Below, one piece after another: positions 16,446 to 24,653 of a stretch of 40,778 bases of DNA. The notes beneath the pieces were generated by a model. It ran no database searches, was not told the origin of the DNA, and saw nothing but the letters and a program-made list of their open reading frames with translations. Source of the stretch: Candidatus Blautia excrementipullorum (GTDB lineage: Bacteria > Bacillota > Clostridia > Lachnospirales > Lachnospiraceae); the NCBI GenBank assembly GCA_019118645.1, contig DWYN01000119.1, positions 1 through 40,778 on the forward strand, read 5' to 3'. A program made the position numbers and the translations under genes. Each line of letters opens with the position of its first letter. The first letter of the stretch is position 1.

Positions 16446-17531
16446 ATGAGCTGGAAAACAGAGAAATTTTATACGAAAGCGTCCGAAATCAAAGATTATC
16501 TTGGACTTTCGGAAGAGGAAGAAAAACAGATGCAGGTGATTCTGGAACATTTTCCAATGTCTGTTCCCGAATACTACCTTTCACTGATCGACAAAAACGA
16601 CCCCAAGGATCCCATTCGCCGCATGTGCATCCCCTCGCTGACAGAGACGGATCTGTCCGGGGATTTTGACACCAGCGGCGAGGCCGACAACACCGTACAG
16701 ACAGGCCTGCAGCATAAATATACCCAGACAGCGCTTGTTCTTTCTACCAATTGCTGCGCAATGTACTGCAGACACTGTTTCCGTAAAAGGCTGGTAGGTA
16801 TCGATGATACAGAAACCGCTAAAAATTTCGAGAATATGATGCAGTATATTGGGGAGCATAAGGAGCTTACCAATGTGCTGGTGTCCGGCGGTGATTCCCT
16901 TATGATGTCAAACAGGATGATCCGGCGGTATCTGGAAACGCTCACGGCTATGGATCATCTGGATCTGATTCGTTTTGGAACCAGGGTTCCGGTGGTATTT
17001 CCTGACCGGGTTCTTCAGGATCCGGAGCTTCAGGACATGTTCCGGGAATATGCGGACAAAAAGCAGCTTTACATTGTCACTCAGTTTAATCACCCCAAAG
17101 AGCTGACCCCAAAGGCAAAAGAAGTCATCCGTCTCTTCCTGAAAATGGGAATTGTGGTCAAAAACCAGACGGTGCTCCTCAAGGGCGTCAACGATGATCC
17201 CAAGGTTCTGGGACAGCTTCTCCGGGAGCTTACAGCGGCCGGGGTTGTTCCCTATTATATTTTCCAGTGCCGTCCGGTGCGGGGTGTCAAAAATCAGTTC
17301 CAGGTGCCTCTGGAAAAAGGAGTTCGTATTGTGGACGAGGCCAAAAATATGCAGAACGGCCAGGGAAAATGTATCCGCTACTGTATGTCCACGCCCCGGG
17401 GAAAGATCGAAATTCTCGGGCAGCTTCCGGATGGAAAAATGCTTTTTAAATTTAATCAGGCCAAAGATCCTGCCGATGCAGCCAAGATCATGATGCTGGA
17501 TCTGGAGCCCGGACAGTGCTGGCTGTCATAA
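16446..17531 (+). CDS. KamA-family radical SAM protein (lysine 2,3-aminomutase-like)
   Basis: The 361-aa enzyme carries the radical SAM cluster motif CAMYCRHC (C104, C108, C111) in the spacing used by lysine 2,3-aminomutases, followed by FRKRLVG. VLVSGGDSLMM matches the SAM-binding GGD stretch of this family, and PYYIFQCRPVRG is typical of KamA. The PLP-lysine region, usually PGGGGK, appears as STPRGK, so the lysine is present but the glycine run is not. The substrate may thus differ from free lysine; EpmB-like or glutamate mutase-like activity are alternatives. It is slightly shorter than KamA (about 415 aa), lacking C-terminal sequence. AAAGGAGG precedes ATG 16446. No lysine-fermentation partner genes are nearby. 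Confidence 0.85.
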   Translation: MSWKTEKFYTKASEIKDYLGLSEEEEKQMQVILEHFPMSVPEYYLSLIDKNDPKDPIRRMCIPSLTETDLSGDFDTSGEADNTVQTGLQHKYTQTALVLSTNCCAMYCRHCFRKRLVGIDDTETAKNFENMMQYIGEHKELTNVLVSGGDSLMMSNRMIRRYLETLTAMDHLDLIRFGTRVPVVFPDRVLQDPELQDMFREYADKKQLYIVTQFNHPKELTPKAKEVIRLFLKMGIVVKNQTVLLKGVNDDPKVLGQLLRELTAAGVVPYYIFQCRPVRGVKNQFQVPLEKGVRIVDEAKNMQNGQGKCIRYCMSTPRGKIEILGQLPDGKMLFKFNQAKDPADAAKIMMLDLEPGQCWLS

Positions 17532-17580
17532 TACGGATTCCATTAAAGGGGATATCCTGATCCACCTTCGTCATGCTCTG

Positions 17581-17643
17581 ATATGCTCCCTTCTAAGTGA
17601 CAAGTTCTTGTTATTTCACTTGTCTGCCCAGAAGGGAGCATAT
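17581..17643. repeat. compound palindrome at the end of the IS remnant
   Basis: Perfect 14-bp inverted repeats (17581-17594 and 17630-17643) flank a 35-base core that itself holds AAGTGA/TCACTT. It replaces the expected 3' part of the broken orfA and could also fold as a 3' hairpin for the radical SAM transcript. No T run follows on plus. Confidence 0.75.
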
Positions 17644-18016
17644 TACAATCTCAAGCCGCTCCTGCGGGGATGTTTTCTTTGCTTTCTTCATCGATGTACC
17701 TCCGGTAAAATCTCGTAATGGTTTCCCTTTATTATACATCTTGATCCAGCGCAAGAGAACCTCGTGTGTTCGATTGTGTGTTCGAATCCCATACTTTGTA
17801 CAGATGGTATCCAGAGATCCCTGGTGATCCAGATAAGCATTGACTGCCTGAAGCATCTGATCCGCGGAATAGAGGGTCCATCCGTGTTTGCGGAAAGCGG
17901 TTGGCCCTTCCATCTGATAGAGGCGGATCCAGGACTGGATGGTCCGAATATGGACCTGGTGCTTCTTTGCAGCGGTAATCTTATCGGCCGGGGCTATAGT
18001 TCTTCTTTTCTGACAT
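17611..18016 (-). pseudogene. degenerate IS3-type orfA (transposase helix-turn-helix subunit)
   Basis: The reading frame from 17611 to about 17990 encodes a helix-turn-helix transposase subunit (IRTIQSWIRLYQMEGPTAF, then a second helix-turn-helix QGSLDTICTKYGI). Its natural start, ATG at about 18016 behind AGGAGG, reads MSEKKNYSPG and then hits a stop; a one-base shift near 17990 restores the frame (ADKITAAKKHQVHIRTI). At the other end the protein is cut after RLEIV and runs into the compound palindrome. No orfB with a DDE integrase domain is present. The upstream CCTACTTAC/GTAAGTAGG sequences at about 18029-18064 may be the old left end. This is a dead fragment. Confidence 0.75.
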
Positions 18017-18082
18017 AATGGGATGCCTCCTAAGTAGGTTTTTATATTTTGGTGTCCTACTTACGGGTATCATATCATTGTT

Positions 18083-19699
18083 TTACAAGTCCGTTCTGTC
18101 CCACTTGTCGCAGAGCGACTGAATTTCCCTTGAGAATTTTTCCAGATCCTTATTGGGGCATCCTTCATTTTTACGGATAACAGACATCAGTCTCTGGCCC
18201 ATAGCAACCAGCTTCTCAAAAGCTCTGGCAGCTTTGCCCGCCTTCGGAGAAAGGGAAGCCTTCTGCACCCGCACGCCCTGCGCTTCATATACAAAAGCGC
18301 CTGCGGCCAGATCATACTCTGTCCCGCTGAACGGAGCCCAGGCGTCCAGACCTTTTTCCTCACGGAGCCTTCGTGCAAAAATTTCCGTCACCGCATCGTC
18401 TCCGTGGGTGACAAACACTTTTTCCGGCTTTTCTTCAAAGGCTCCAATCCACTCGAGAAGTCCGTTTACATCCGCATGTCCGCTGATTCCCTGCATCTGG
18501 CAGATTTCCGCTGCAACATAAATTTCTTCCCCGAAAAGTTTTACCTCCGAAGCTCCCTCCAGAAGCGCTCTTCCCAGCGTTCCAAGGGCCTGATACCCCA
18601 CGAACAAAATTGTGTTCTTTTTGTCCCATAAATTATGTTTCAGATGGTGCTTGATTCTTCCGGCATCGCACATACCGCTTGCGGAAATAATCACCTTGCA
18701 GTCATCATCGTTATTGATCGCTTTCGAATCATCGCTGGTCACAGATGTGCGCAGGCCCGGAAAGCTTAAGGGATTGATCCCTCTCTGAATCAGACTCACC
18801 GCCTCTTCATCAAAGCAGTCGTACATATGCTCCCGGAATATTGTGGTGGCCTCATTGGCAAGAGGGCTGTCTACATATACCTTGAAATTTCCATGTCCTT
18901 TTACCCTCTCTTCTTCCTTAATCTGGCGGATAAAATAAAGCATCTCCTGGGTACGTCCCACTGCGAAGGAGGGAATCACCACATTGCCTCCGCGGTCAAA
19001 GGTTCTCTGTATAATTTCGCTGAGACATCCCACATAGTCCGGCCGCTCTCCATGGCTCCTGTCTCCGTAGGTGGATTCCATTACCACATAGTCCGCATGG
19101 CGGAGATAGGTGGGATCTTTAATCAGCGGCTGATTTTTGTTTCCGATATCACCGGAAAATACAATCTTTTTTTCTGTCCCGCCCTCCGTCAGGGTAAGTT
19201 CAATGCTGGCTGACCCCAGAAGATGTCCGGCGTCCACAAATCGCGCGGAAATCCCTTCTGCAAGGGCAACCGCTTTTCCGTATGGACAGGGAACAAAATT
19301 GCGGATAACTCCCATGGCGTCCTCCATGGTATAGGCCGGTACAAACTCCGGTTTGCCCTGGCGCCGCGCCTTCCTGTTCCGCCATTCCGCCTCAAACATC
19401 TGAATATGGGCGCTGTCACGGAGCATAATGTCGCAGAGATGGCAGGTCGCCTCCGTTGCGTAGACCGGCCCCTGGAAACCCTTTGCGTAAATTGCGGGAA
19501 GATTGCCCGAATGATCCATATGCGCATGAGTCACAAGGGCGAAATCAAGCTCGCCGGGATTTACCGGAATCGGCTTATTTTCGTAATAATCCGGCCCCTG
19601 CTGCATGCCGCAGTCCACAAGAAATTTTTTTCCTGCAGCCTCCAGATAATAACAGCTCCCGGTTACTTCGTGTGTAGCCCCTATAAATGTAATCTTCAT
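18083..19699 (-). CDS. beta-CASP metallo-beta-lactamase fold RNase-like protein
   Basis: The 538-aa protein has the metallo-beta-lactamase zinc motif THAHMDHSG (57-65), DAGHLLGSASIEL and FSGDIGN, and the beta-CASP motifs, namely ESTYGDRSH, a GISGHAD loop and a terminal VFVTHGD. It lacks KH domains. Relatives act as RNA endo- or exonucleases of the CPSF73/YSH1 type, and I expect cytoplasmic RNA processing. The C-terminal 100 residues (from about 440) are a helical extension with a basic run. The ATG 19699 is preceded by a promoter with a perfect -10 (19775-19780). It is monocistronic; downstream is the IS remnant. The family call is solid, the substrate is not known. Confidence 0.88.
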   Translation of the reverse strand: MKITFIGATHEVTGSCYYLEAAGKKFLVDCGMQQGPDYYENKPIPVNPGELDFALVTHAHMDHSGNLPAIYAKGFQGPVYATEATCHLCDIMLRDSAHIQMFEAEWRNRKARRQGKPEFVPAYTMEDAMGVIRNFVPCPYGKAVALAEGISARFVDAGHLLGSASIELTLTEGGTEKKIVFSGDIGNKNQPLIKDPTYLRHADYVVMESTYGDRSHGERPDYVGCLSEIIQRTFDRGGNVVIPSFAVGRTQEMLYFIRQIKEEERVKGHGNFKVYVDSPLANEATTIFREHMYDCFDEEAVSLIQRGINPLSFPGLRTSVTSDDSKAINNDDDCKVIISASGMCDAGRIKHHLKHNLWDKKNTILFVGYQALGTLGRALLEGASEVKLFGEEIYVAAEICQMQGISGHADVNGLLEWIGAFEEKPEKVFVTHGDDAVTEIFARRLREEKGLDAWAPFSGTEYDLAAGAFVYEAQGVRVQKASLSPKAGKAARAFEKLVAMGQRLMSVIRKNEGCPNKDLEKFSREIQSLCDKWDRTDL

Positions 19700-19774
19700 A
19701 TGCCGGCCCCCTTTGTCTGATCATTTTCTGATATTTTTCTATTTTGTTATTTCAATAATTTTCATTTTATAATT

Positions 19775-19803
19775 ATTATACACGAGAAACAGTTTTTTTA
19801 ACA
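19775..19803 (-). promoter_or_regulatory. promoter for the beta-CASP protein gene
   Basis: A perfect TATAAT (minus, 19775-19780) lies in a very AT-rich stretch with a poor -35 (TGTTAA) 17 bases upstream. The leader would be about 70 bases. Confidence 0.45.
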
Positions 19804-19812
19804 GTATTTTTC

Positions 19813-19853
19813 AAAAAAACAGCAGGGCGGAATGCTGTTTTCCGCCCCACTGT
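19813..19853 (-). terminator. rho-independent terminator (minus strand)
   Basis: GGGCGGAA at 19825-19832 pairs with TTCCGCCC at 19840-19847, extended by ACAG/CTGT across a 2-base bulge. The A run at 19813-19819 is a T run on minus. It can end transcripts from the exported-protein gene about 300 bases upstream. Confidence 0.8.
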
Positions 19854-19856
19854 AAT

Positions 19857-20150
19857 AGGATTTTGTCGTATAATGCTTTATTTTTTATGTAGTTGTTTTT
19901 TCCAACAGGCACCGCCGACACCTGCTGATTTGTGTGTCGTTGTGTGTTTTGTGTGTTGTGGATTTTGGCGCATCTGAATTCCGCAAAAGTCTCCTGCCGC
20001 CGGACGGTAAGGTAGTTTACATTTTTTCACACTTCACATTTCATCCCGGCAGAAAGCCCCTGTATCCTCCTCTGCACCTGAAATTTGCAGCATCCTGATA
20101 ATTTTTTATTTCCTGTGTGTCCGTTAAAAAATATGCTGCTGAAATTACTG
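19857..20150. other. gene-free stretch with GT-rich low-complexity sequence
   Basis: I see no coding frame with a ribosome binding site. The plus strand carries a GTGTGT-like tract at about 19929-19962 and a C-rich segment near 20040-20085. On minus this would be a long 3' untranslated region between the exported-protein gene and the terminator at 19813-19853. A small RNA is possible but I cannot show one. Confidence 0.4.
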
Positions 20151-20630
20151 TCAGTTAATCAAGATTCCACTTGTCAGCGTGGACGTTGACTCCTTGGAAC
20201 CATCCTTGGCTGCATGGTAGCCTCTTACGCGGTAATATGTGCCGCTGGGGACTATGACATTAATGCCGCGGCTAAGACTGGTTGCATTGTTGGCCGTAAA
20301 CTCCCAGTATTTATAGGTTCCATAGCTTCCGTTTACTTTTCTCTCTAAGTAGAGAGACAAGTAAACAGTATCACAGACGTGGTGGCACTGCGTAAGCCCA
20401 TATATTCCAATCTCGTTGCTGGAAATCCTCTGTACCTTTACATTTCCATAGTTCAGATTGTTTCCTCTGAGGAGGCTGTACGTTGTGTCCTCCGCAAAGT
20501 CTTCCGTTGTCTCCAGATCAGTCACCTCATCCAGAATACTGGCTGCCTGTACCGGCACAGAACTCACTGTCACAGCGGCCAGCATTCCTGCCGCCAGTCC
20601 GATTCCCAATAATTTCTTCCACCTGCTAAT
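20151..20630 (-). CDS. small exported protein, DUF6147-like, probable AUU start
   Basis: The product has a clear signal peptide: basic SRWKK, hydrophobic LLGIGLAAGMLAAVTVSSVP and cleavage near VQAA. The mature part (about 125 aa) has QRISSNEIGIYGLTQCHHVC and YLERKVNGSYGTYKYWEF, a compact beta-rich domain that I recall as DUF6147 (from memory, unverified). Its role is unknown. The start is odd. The only strong ribosome binding site, AAAGGAG, lies 8 bases before an ATT codon at 20630-20628, with no ATG, GTG or TTG at proper distance. A TTG at 20660 exists but has no properly spaced site. The gene follows the DUF4367 gene by about 41-71 bases and is probably in the same operon. Confidence 0.78.
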   Translation of the reverse strand: MSRWKKLLGIGLAAGMLAAVTVSSVPVQAASILDEVTDLETTEDFAEDTTYSLLRGNNLNYGNVKVQRISSNEIGIYGLTQCHHVCDTVYLSLYLERKVNGSYGTYKYWEFTANNATSLSRGINVIVPSGTYYRVRGYHAAKDGSKESTSTLTSGILIN

Positions 20631-20701
20631 AACTCTCACTCCTTTCCCTTCTGCAAACAATCCTTACAATAATAATACGACAAAACTTCTTAAAACTCTC
20701 T

Positions 20702-21649
20702 TTAAAATTTCATCTGTTCAAGCATTTTTTTTAGTTCATTCAGCTCTATCTTACCCGAAAGATAATAAAACACATCTTCCCTCTGCCATCGTGCTGTATA
20801 ACTCGGTTCCTTATCCTGGATATCCTGAATCTTCTCAATAGTTACTTGCATCTGGTCACTAACTGTAATAACTGTCTCTAGTTCTTCCCCATGAGCACTT
20901 TTTATATTACTTGCCCTATCCTCGTTTTGCTGATCAATCAAAAAAATAATAATTTTATCATTGTAACTATATTCTATTCTAGCTATCGATACATACTTAT
21001 CTATTTCATAAGATTGGAACTCCAGTCCCTGCGGCCGATAATAAAACTCCGGCATCTCTATCCCCAGTTTATCCTCTATATCCTGAATAGCCTGATATTC
21101 GTCCATATTTGCACTATCATTTGTGTCATCATTATCTAATAAGATTCTTGTATCATCTCCCATAAGATAACGCACATTTTTCACAAAATAGGATCTGTTT
21201 GCTTCGCTTGTCATACTGGCCGCAAACACGCAGGCGCAGCAGACCAGAGCAATCCCGGCGATTTTTCCCAGCCGGATGCTTCTGTAGCGCCTTTTTTTGC
21301 CGGTGATTTTCTGCTGTTTCCCCGCAGTCCGTCTTCTGCGCCTCTTTGACAGATCCGGTTCTTCTCCTCCGGGACGATTCTCCTCATACAGGGAAAGAAT
21401 CTTTGGCTCTTCCTCATGGTAGATTCCTTTTTCTCTCAGACTGTCGATCAGCTCCTGGTAGGCCGTCTCCGTTTCCTCTTCGGATTCGTCATATTTCCCC
21501 GGATCCGTCTCCCCGAAAAGCTCCTTTTCCCTTCTCTCCGCTTTTGCGATGTACTGTTCTTCCCACTCTTTCGACAGATTCAGAGTTCTTTTTCTACCAG
21601 GGATCTCTTCAATTTTCTCTTTTTCATTCTTTTCAAATTTTCTTCTCAT
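20702..21649 (-). CDS. single-pass membrane protein with extracytoplasmic DUF4367-like domain
   Basis: The 315-aa protein has an acidic, helical cytoplasmic half (1-100), a very basic segment (102-126, SKRRRRR), one transmembrane helix (128-146) and an outside domain of about 165 residues. The outer part has a pattern that recalls DUF4367 domains: MPEFYYRPQGLEFQSYEI near 205, then a beta-strand-rich region and WQREDVFYYLSG near the end. Such proteins are sometimes anti-sigma-like, but no zinc-binding anti-sigma motif is present. The start ATG 21649 is fixed by AGGAG 6 bases upstream; farther in-frame starts would overlap murG. It is divergent from murG and precedes the exported-protein gene. 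Confidence 0.75.
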   Translation of the reverse strand: MRRKFEKNEKEKIEEIPGRKRTLNLSKEWEEQYIAKAERREKELFGETDPGKYDESEEETETAYQELIDSLREKGIYHEEEPKILSLYEENRPGGEEPDLSKRRRRRTAGKQQKITGKKRRYRSIRLGKIAGIALVCCACVFAASMTSEANRSYFVKNVRYLMGDDTRILLDNDDTNDSANMDEYQAIQDIEDKLGIEMPEFYYRPQGLEFQSYEIDKYVSIARIEYSYNDKIIIFLIDQQNEDRASNIKSAHGEELETVITVSDQMQVTIEKIQDIQDKEPSYTARWQREDVFYYLSGKIELNELKKMLEQMKF

Positions 21650-21743
21650 GGTATTCTCCTGATACTGCCCTTTATATTCCATCCAAAGCTCTTTTTTCCG
21701 CTTCTGCCCCGTCCCCGAATTTCCTTTACATGCGCATCTTTTC

Positions 21744-21772
21744 TTGACAATTCTCCCCGGCAGGTTCATATT
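21744..21772 (+). promoter_or_regulatory. murG promoter
   Basis: TTGACA (21744-21749) is a perfect -35. CATATT at 21767-21772 follows after 17 bases as a moderate -10. The start would be near 21780, about 14 bases before the ribosome binding site. Confidence 0.6.
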
Positions 21773-21806
21773 ATTGGTAACAAAAGATTTTGCAGGAGGA
21801 TTCTCT

Positions 21807-22892
21807 ATGAAGCATATCGTGCTTACCGGCGGCGGAACTGCCGGACATGTCACCCCAAACATTGCTCTGGTTCCTTTTCTCAGAGAAGCCGGGTATCAGA
21901 TTTCCTATATCGGCTCCTACGACGGCATCGAACGCAGACTTATTGAAGAATTAAATATCCCTTATTATGGAATCTCTTCCGGAAAATTGCGGAGATATTT
22001 CGATGTAAAAAATTTCACAGATCCTTTTCGGGTACTGAAGGGGTTCCATGAGGCCAAAAAGCTTCTCAAGGAGCTGAAGCCTGATGTCGTATTTTCCAAA
22101 GGAGGGTTTGTCACTGTTCCGGTAGTAATCGCGGCAAAAAAGTGTAAAATACCGGCTATTATTCACGAATCTGATATGACGCCCGGCCTAGCCAATAAAC
22201 TGTGCATTTCCTCTGCGGTAAAGATCTGCTGCAATTTTCCCGAAACAGTCAGCAATCTTCCGCAGGAAAAAGCGGTTCTCACCGGAACGCCTATCCGTCA
22301 GGAGCTGCTCAATGGAAATCCTGAAGCAGGACGTCAGTTCTGCGGTTTCACCTCAGAGAAACCGGTTATCATGGTTATCGGCGGAAGCCTGGGAGCCGCT
22401 TCTGTAAATAATCATGTCCGCAAAATACTTCCTGAGCTTCTGAAGGAATTTCAGGTTATTCATCTCTGCGGAAAAGGAAAAACAGAGGAAAGTCTTAAAG
22501 GAACTGCCGGTTATGTACAATATGAATATATTAAAAAAGAACTGGCCGATCTCTTTGCGCTTGCGGATATCGTTATCTCCCGGGCCGGCGCAAACGCGAT
22601 CTGTGAAATCAGCGCCCTGCACAAGCCCAACTTACTGATTCCGCTGTCAGCCAATGCAAGCAGAGGAGATCAGATACTGAACGCCCGTTCCTTCGAACGT
22701 CAGGGCTTCAGCATGGTTTTGGAAGAAGAGGAAATTACAGACGAAAAACTGCTCTCCTCTATCCGTAAACTGTACGCTGACCGCCATATTTACGAAAAGG
22801 CGATGGCTGCCGGAAAGCAAATGGATTCTATCCATCATATTCTTTCTCTGATTGAAGAATGTGTGCGTCCTGAACAGAACAGACAGGACTGA
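21807..22892 (+). CDS. murG: UDP-GlcNAc:lipid I N-acetylglucosaminyltransferase
   Basis: MurG adds GlcNAc to lipid I on the inner membrane face, completing lipid II. The 361-aa protein opens with the Gly-rich loop TGGGTAGHVTPN, and has VFSKGGFVTVPVV, ESDMTPGLANKL, the second Gly-rich loop VIGGSLGAASVN, and SRAGANAICEI near residue 255. Here the typical HEQN is ESDM, as in the clostridial MurG branch. The start ATG 21807 has AGGAGG at 21794-21799. The gene stands alone, outside a division and cell wall cluster. It converges with the sigma factor gene with a gap of only 2 bases and no visible terminator. Confidence 0.92.
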   Translation: MKHIVLTGGGTAGHVTPNIALVPFLREAGYQISYIGSYDGIERRLIEELNIPYYGISSGKLRRYFDVKNFTDPFRVLKGFHEAKKLLKELKPDVVFSKGGFVTVPVVIAAKKCKIPAIIHESDMTPGLANKLCISSAVKICCNFPETVSNLPQEKAVLTGTPIRQELLNGNPEAGRQFCGFTSEKPVIMVIGGSLGAASVNNHVRKILPELLKEFQVIHLCGKGKTEESLKGTAGYVQYEYIKKELADLFALADIVISRAGANAICEISALHKPNLLIPLSANASRGDQILNARSFERQGFSMVLEEEEITDEKLLSSIRKLYADRHIYEKAMAAGKQMDSIHHILSLIEECVRPEQNRQD

Positions 22893-22894
22893 AA

Positions 22895-23431
22895 TCACAG
22901 CCGCTTTTTCTGCATTTTTTCGATTTCTTTTCTCATCCACTTTTTCGTCCGGAGGACTCTGTTGTTTACATTATTTCTGGTAATGCCATATTCCTCCGCG
23001 ACGAATTCCGGTGGGATCTCGAAATATTTGACTTTCATCAGAATGTCATAATTCACCGGATTCTCGCGCCGCAGCTTTTCCAGGGCAAGTTTCCGATATT
23101 TCATTTCTTCTTTGTGAAACAGAATTCTTTCCGGATCCATTCGTTCATCCGGAACCGCTCTGTAGCTTTCTTCGTCCAGCTGATATATTTCCCGTTTCTT
23201 CCATGATTTTTTAAAATAATCTTTGCATTTATTGGTGGTTGCAGTAAATATCAGCGACTTTATCATTTTCTCATTGGAAAATTTCAGTGTCTCCCTGATC
23301 TCATACAAATGAAAAAATACTTCCTGACTGATATCTTCTGCAATCACCTCATCTCCGATTATCTGATGGGCAACATTTATAGAGAATCCCCGGTATTTCC
23401 TGTAAATATCGTTAAAATTCTCACATTTCAT
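22895..23431 (-). CDS. ECF-like RNA polymerase sigma factor
   Basis: The 178-aa protein has region 2 (NVAHQIIGDEVIAEDISQEV, about 19-38, then HLYEIRETLKF) and region 4 (about 130-170, with the helix-turn-helix PPEFVAEEYGITRNNVNNRV). The two-domain layout without a region 3 fits group 4 sigma factors. Region 2 is a little divergent and the spacer is rich in charged residues (DERMDPERI). The ribosome binding site is weak, so translation may be coupled to the HIT gene 17 bases upstream. No classical anti-sigma gene is adjacent; the nearest membrane protein is the DUF4367-like one on the far side of murG. Confidence 0.85.
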   Translation of the reverse strand: MKCENFNDIYRKYRGFSINVAHQIIGDEVIAEDISQEVFFHLYEIRETLKFSNEKMIKSLIFTATTNKCKDYFKKSWKKREIYQLDEESYRAVPDERMDPERILFHKEEMKYRKLALEKLRRENPVNYDILMKVKYFEIPPEFVAEEYGITRNNVNNRVLRTKKWMRKEIEKMQKKRL

Positions 23432-23448
23432 CTTTTGTATTATCCCGG

Positions 23449-23853
23449 CTACCTGCCTAATTTCGCCAAAATCTCATCCCGTTCTTCATCACTGAGCTTT
23501 CCGGGAGTCCATGTCAGCCCCACCTGGTCCCCCTTGTATCTTGGGATTAAGTGCATATGAAAATGAAATACTGTCTGTCCGGCAATCTCTCCATTATTCT
23601 GCACAATATTGAATCCGTCGCATTTCAGTGCGTCTTTCATTTTCTCCGCCATATGCTTGGCGAGAATCATTGCCTTCCCTGCCGTTTCATCAGGAAGCTC
23701 ATAAATATCTGCCGCATGGGTTTTCGGCAGAATCAGCGCATGTCCCCTGCTTGCAGGGCCCAAATCCAAAATCACACGAAACTCCTCATCCTCGTATAAT
23801 GTAGCGGATGGAATTTCCCCATTTGCAATCTTACAAAAAATACAATTATCCAC
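23449..23853 (-). CDS. HIT family nucleotide-binding protein
   Basis: The 134-aa protein has the histidine triad HFHMHLIPRY and an N-terminal zinc-type CIFCKIANGEIPS. HIT proteins hydrolyse AMP-linked compounds such as AMP-lysine or adenosine phosphoramidate. It is of the HinT/Hit group, with a C-terminal segment ending LAKLGR. The start is GTG 23853 with GGAGG at normal spacing. It lies upstream of the sigma factor gene and is likely co-transcribed with it; a weak promoter (TTGAAA, then GAAAAT) lies 40-70 bases upstream. No functional link to the sigma factor is apparent. Confidence 0.9.
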   Translation of the reverse strand: MDNCIFCKIANGEIPSATLYEDEEFRVILDLGPASRGHALILPKTHAADIYELPDETAGKAMILAKHMAEKMKDALKCDGFNIVQNNGEIAGQTVFHFHMHLIPRYKGDQVGLTWTPGKLSDEERDEILAKLGR

Positions 23854-23975
23854 AACAATCTCCTCCTTTTAAAGTTTTTCTTTCATCTATTTTCTCGTAT
23901 TTCTTCGATTTTTTCAATACGAAATTTGTTGATTCCCCAAAATACGAATGATAAACTGCAGTTGAGGTGATTCAT

Positions 23976-24653
23976 ATGCAGGACATTACTTGCCTGAAAC
24001 AGCAACAAAAAGATTTTCAGCTCACCCTGTCAAAATTTGCCCACGAAATTCGTAATCCCCTGGCATTAGTTCAGAGCGAGCTGCAGATGATGGCGTCCTC
24101 TCATCCGGAAATAACCGAATACCGGGAATGGGAGGACATTATGGAGAATCTGGAATATATCCGTGACCTTCTTAGAGAAATGACCAATTACAACAATGCC
24201 GGACAGCTTTCCCCGGAGCAGACTGACCCGGCCAGGCTGCTGAAAAGTATCGCCGCCTCCTTCCGCCCCTCTTTGGAATATCTTGGCATTTCCCTGGAAA
24301 CGAATATTCCCGGCCATCTTCCGATGCTTTCTCTGGATCCTGTCAAAATTCGTCAGGCCCTGCTGAATCTTCTGCGGAATGCGCAGGAAGCAATTTCCCA
24401 TTCTCACGGAATCATCCGTATTTCTGCAAAGGCTGTTTCAGGCGGTATCTGCATCGCCGTATCAGACAATGGGTGCGGTATGACAGACGCCCGACAGGCA
24501 GAAGTCTTCCGTCCCTTTGTCACCTACAAATCCGGAGGCACCGGTCTTGGACTTTCCATCACGCGCCAGATTATTGAGGCCCATGGCGGAAAGATTACCG
24601 TACAGAGTGTTCCGGATCAGGGAACTGTTTTTCAGATCTTTCTTCGGGGATGA
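23976..24653 (+). CDS. soluble orphan sensor histidine kinase
   Basis: The 225-aa protein has only a histidine kinase core: H-box FAHEIRNPLALVQSE near residue 28, N-box LLNLLRNAQEAI, G1 SDNGCGMT, and GGTGLGLSITRQIIEAHGG. There is no membrane segment or sensor domain; the first 25 residues (MQDITCLKQQQKDFQLTL) resemble the end of a PAS-linked helix as in sporulation kinases of the KinA/KinE type. No response regulator lies nearby. The start ATG 23976 has GAGGTG as its site; a GTG at 23967 is less likely. The 3' end overlaps the rhomboid gene by 22 bases on the other strand. The histidine for phosphotransfer is intact. Confidence 0.87.
   Translation: MQDITCLKQQQKDFQLTLSKFAHEIRNPLALVQSELQMMASSHPEITEYREWEDIMENLEYIRDLLREMTNYNNAGQLSPEQTDPARLLKSIAASFRPSLEYLGISLETNIPGHLPMLSLDPVKIRQALLNLLRNAQEAISHSHGIIRISAKAVSGGICIAVSDNGCGMTDARQAEVFRPFVTYKSGGTGLGLSITRQIIEAHGGKITVQSVPDQGTVFQIFLRG

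Noticed and set aside
17531-17580. Possible terminator directly after the radical SAM gene
   Set aside because: No stem with T run is visible before the palindrome at 17581.
23846-23854. Single perfect TTATCCACA
   Set aside because: It overlaps the GTG start codon of the HIT gene, stands alone and is likely chance.
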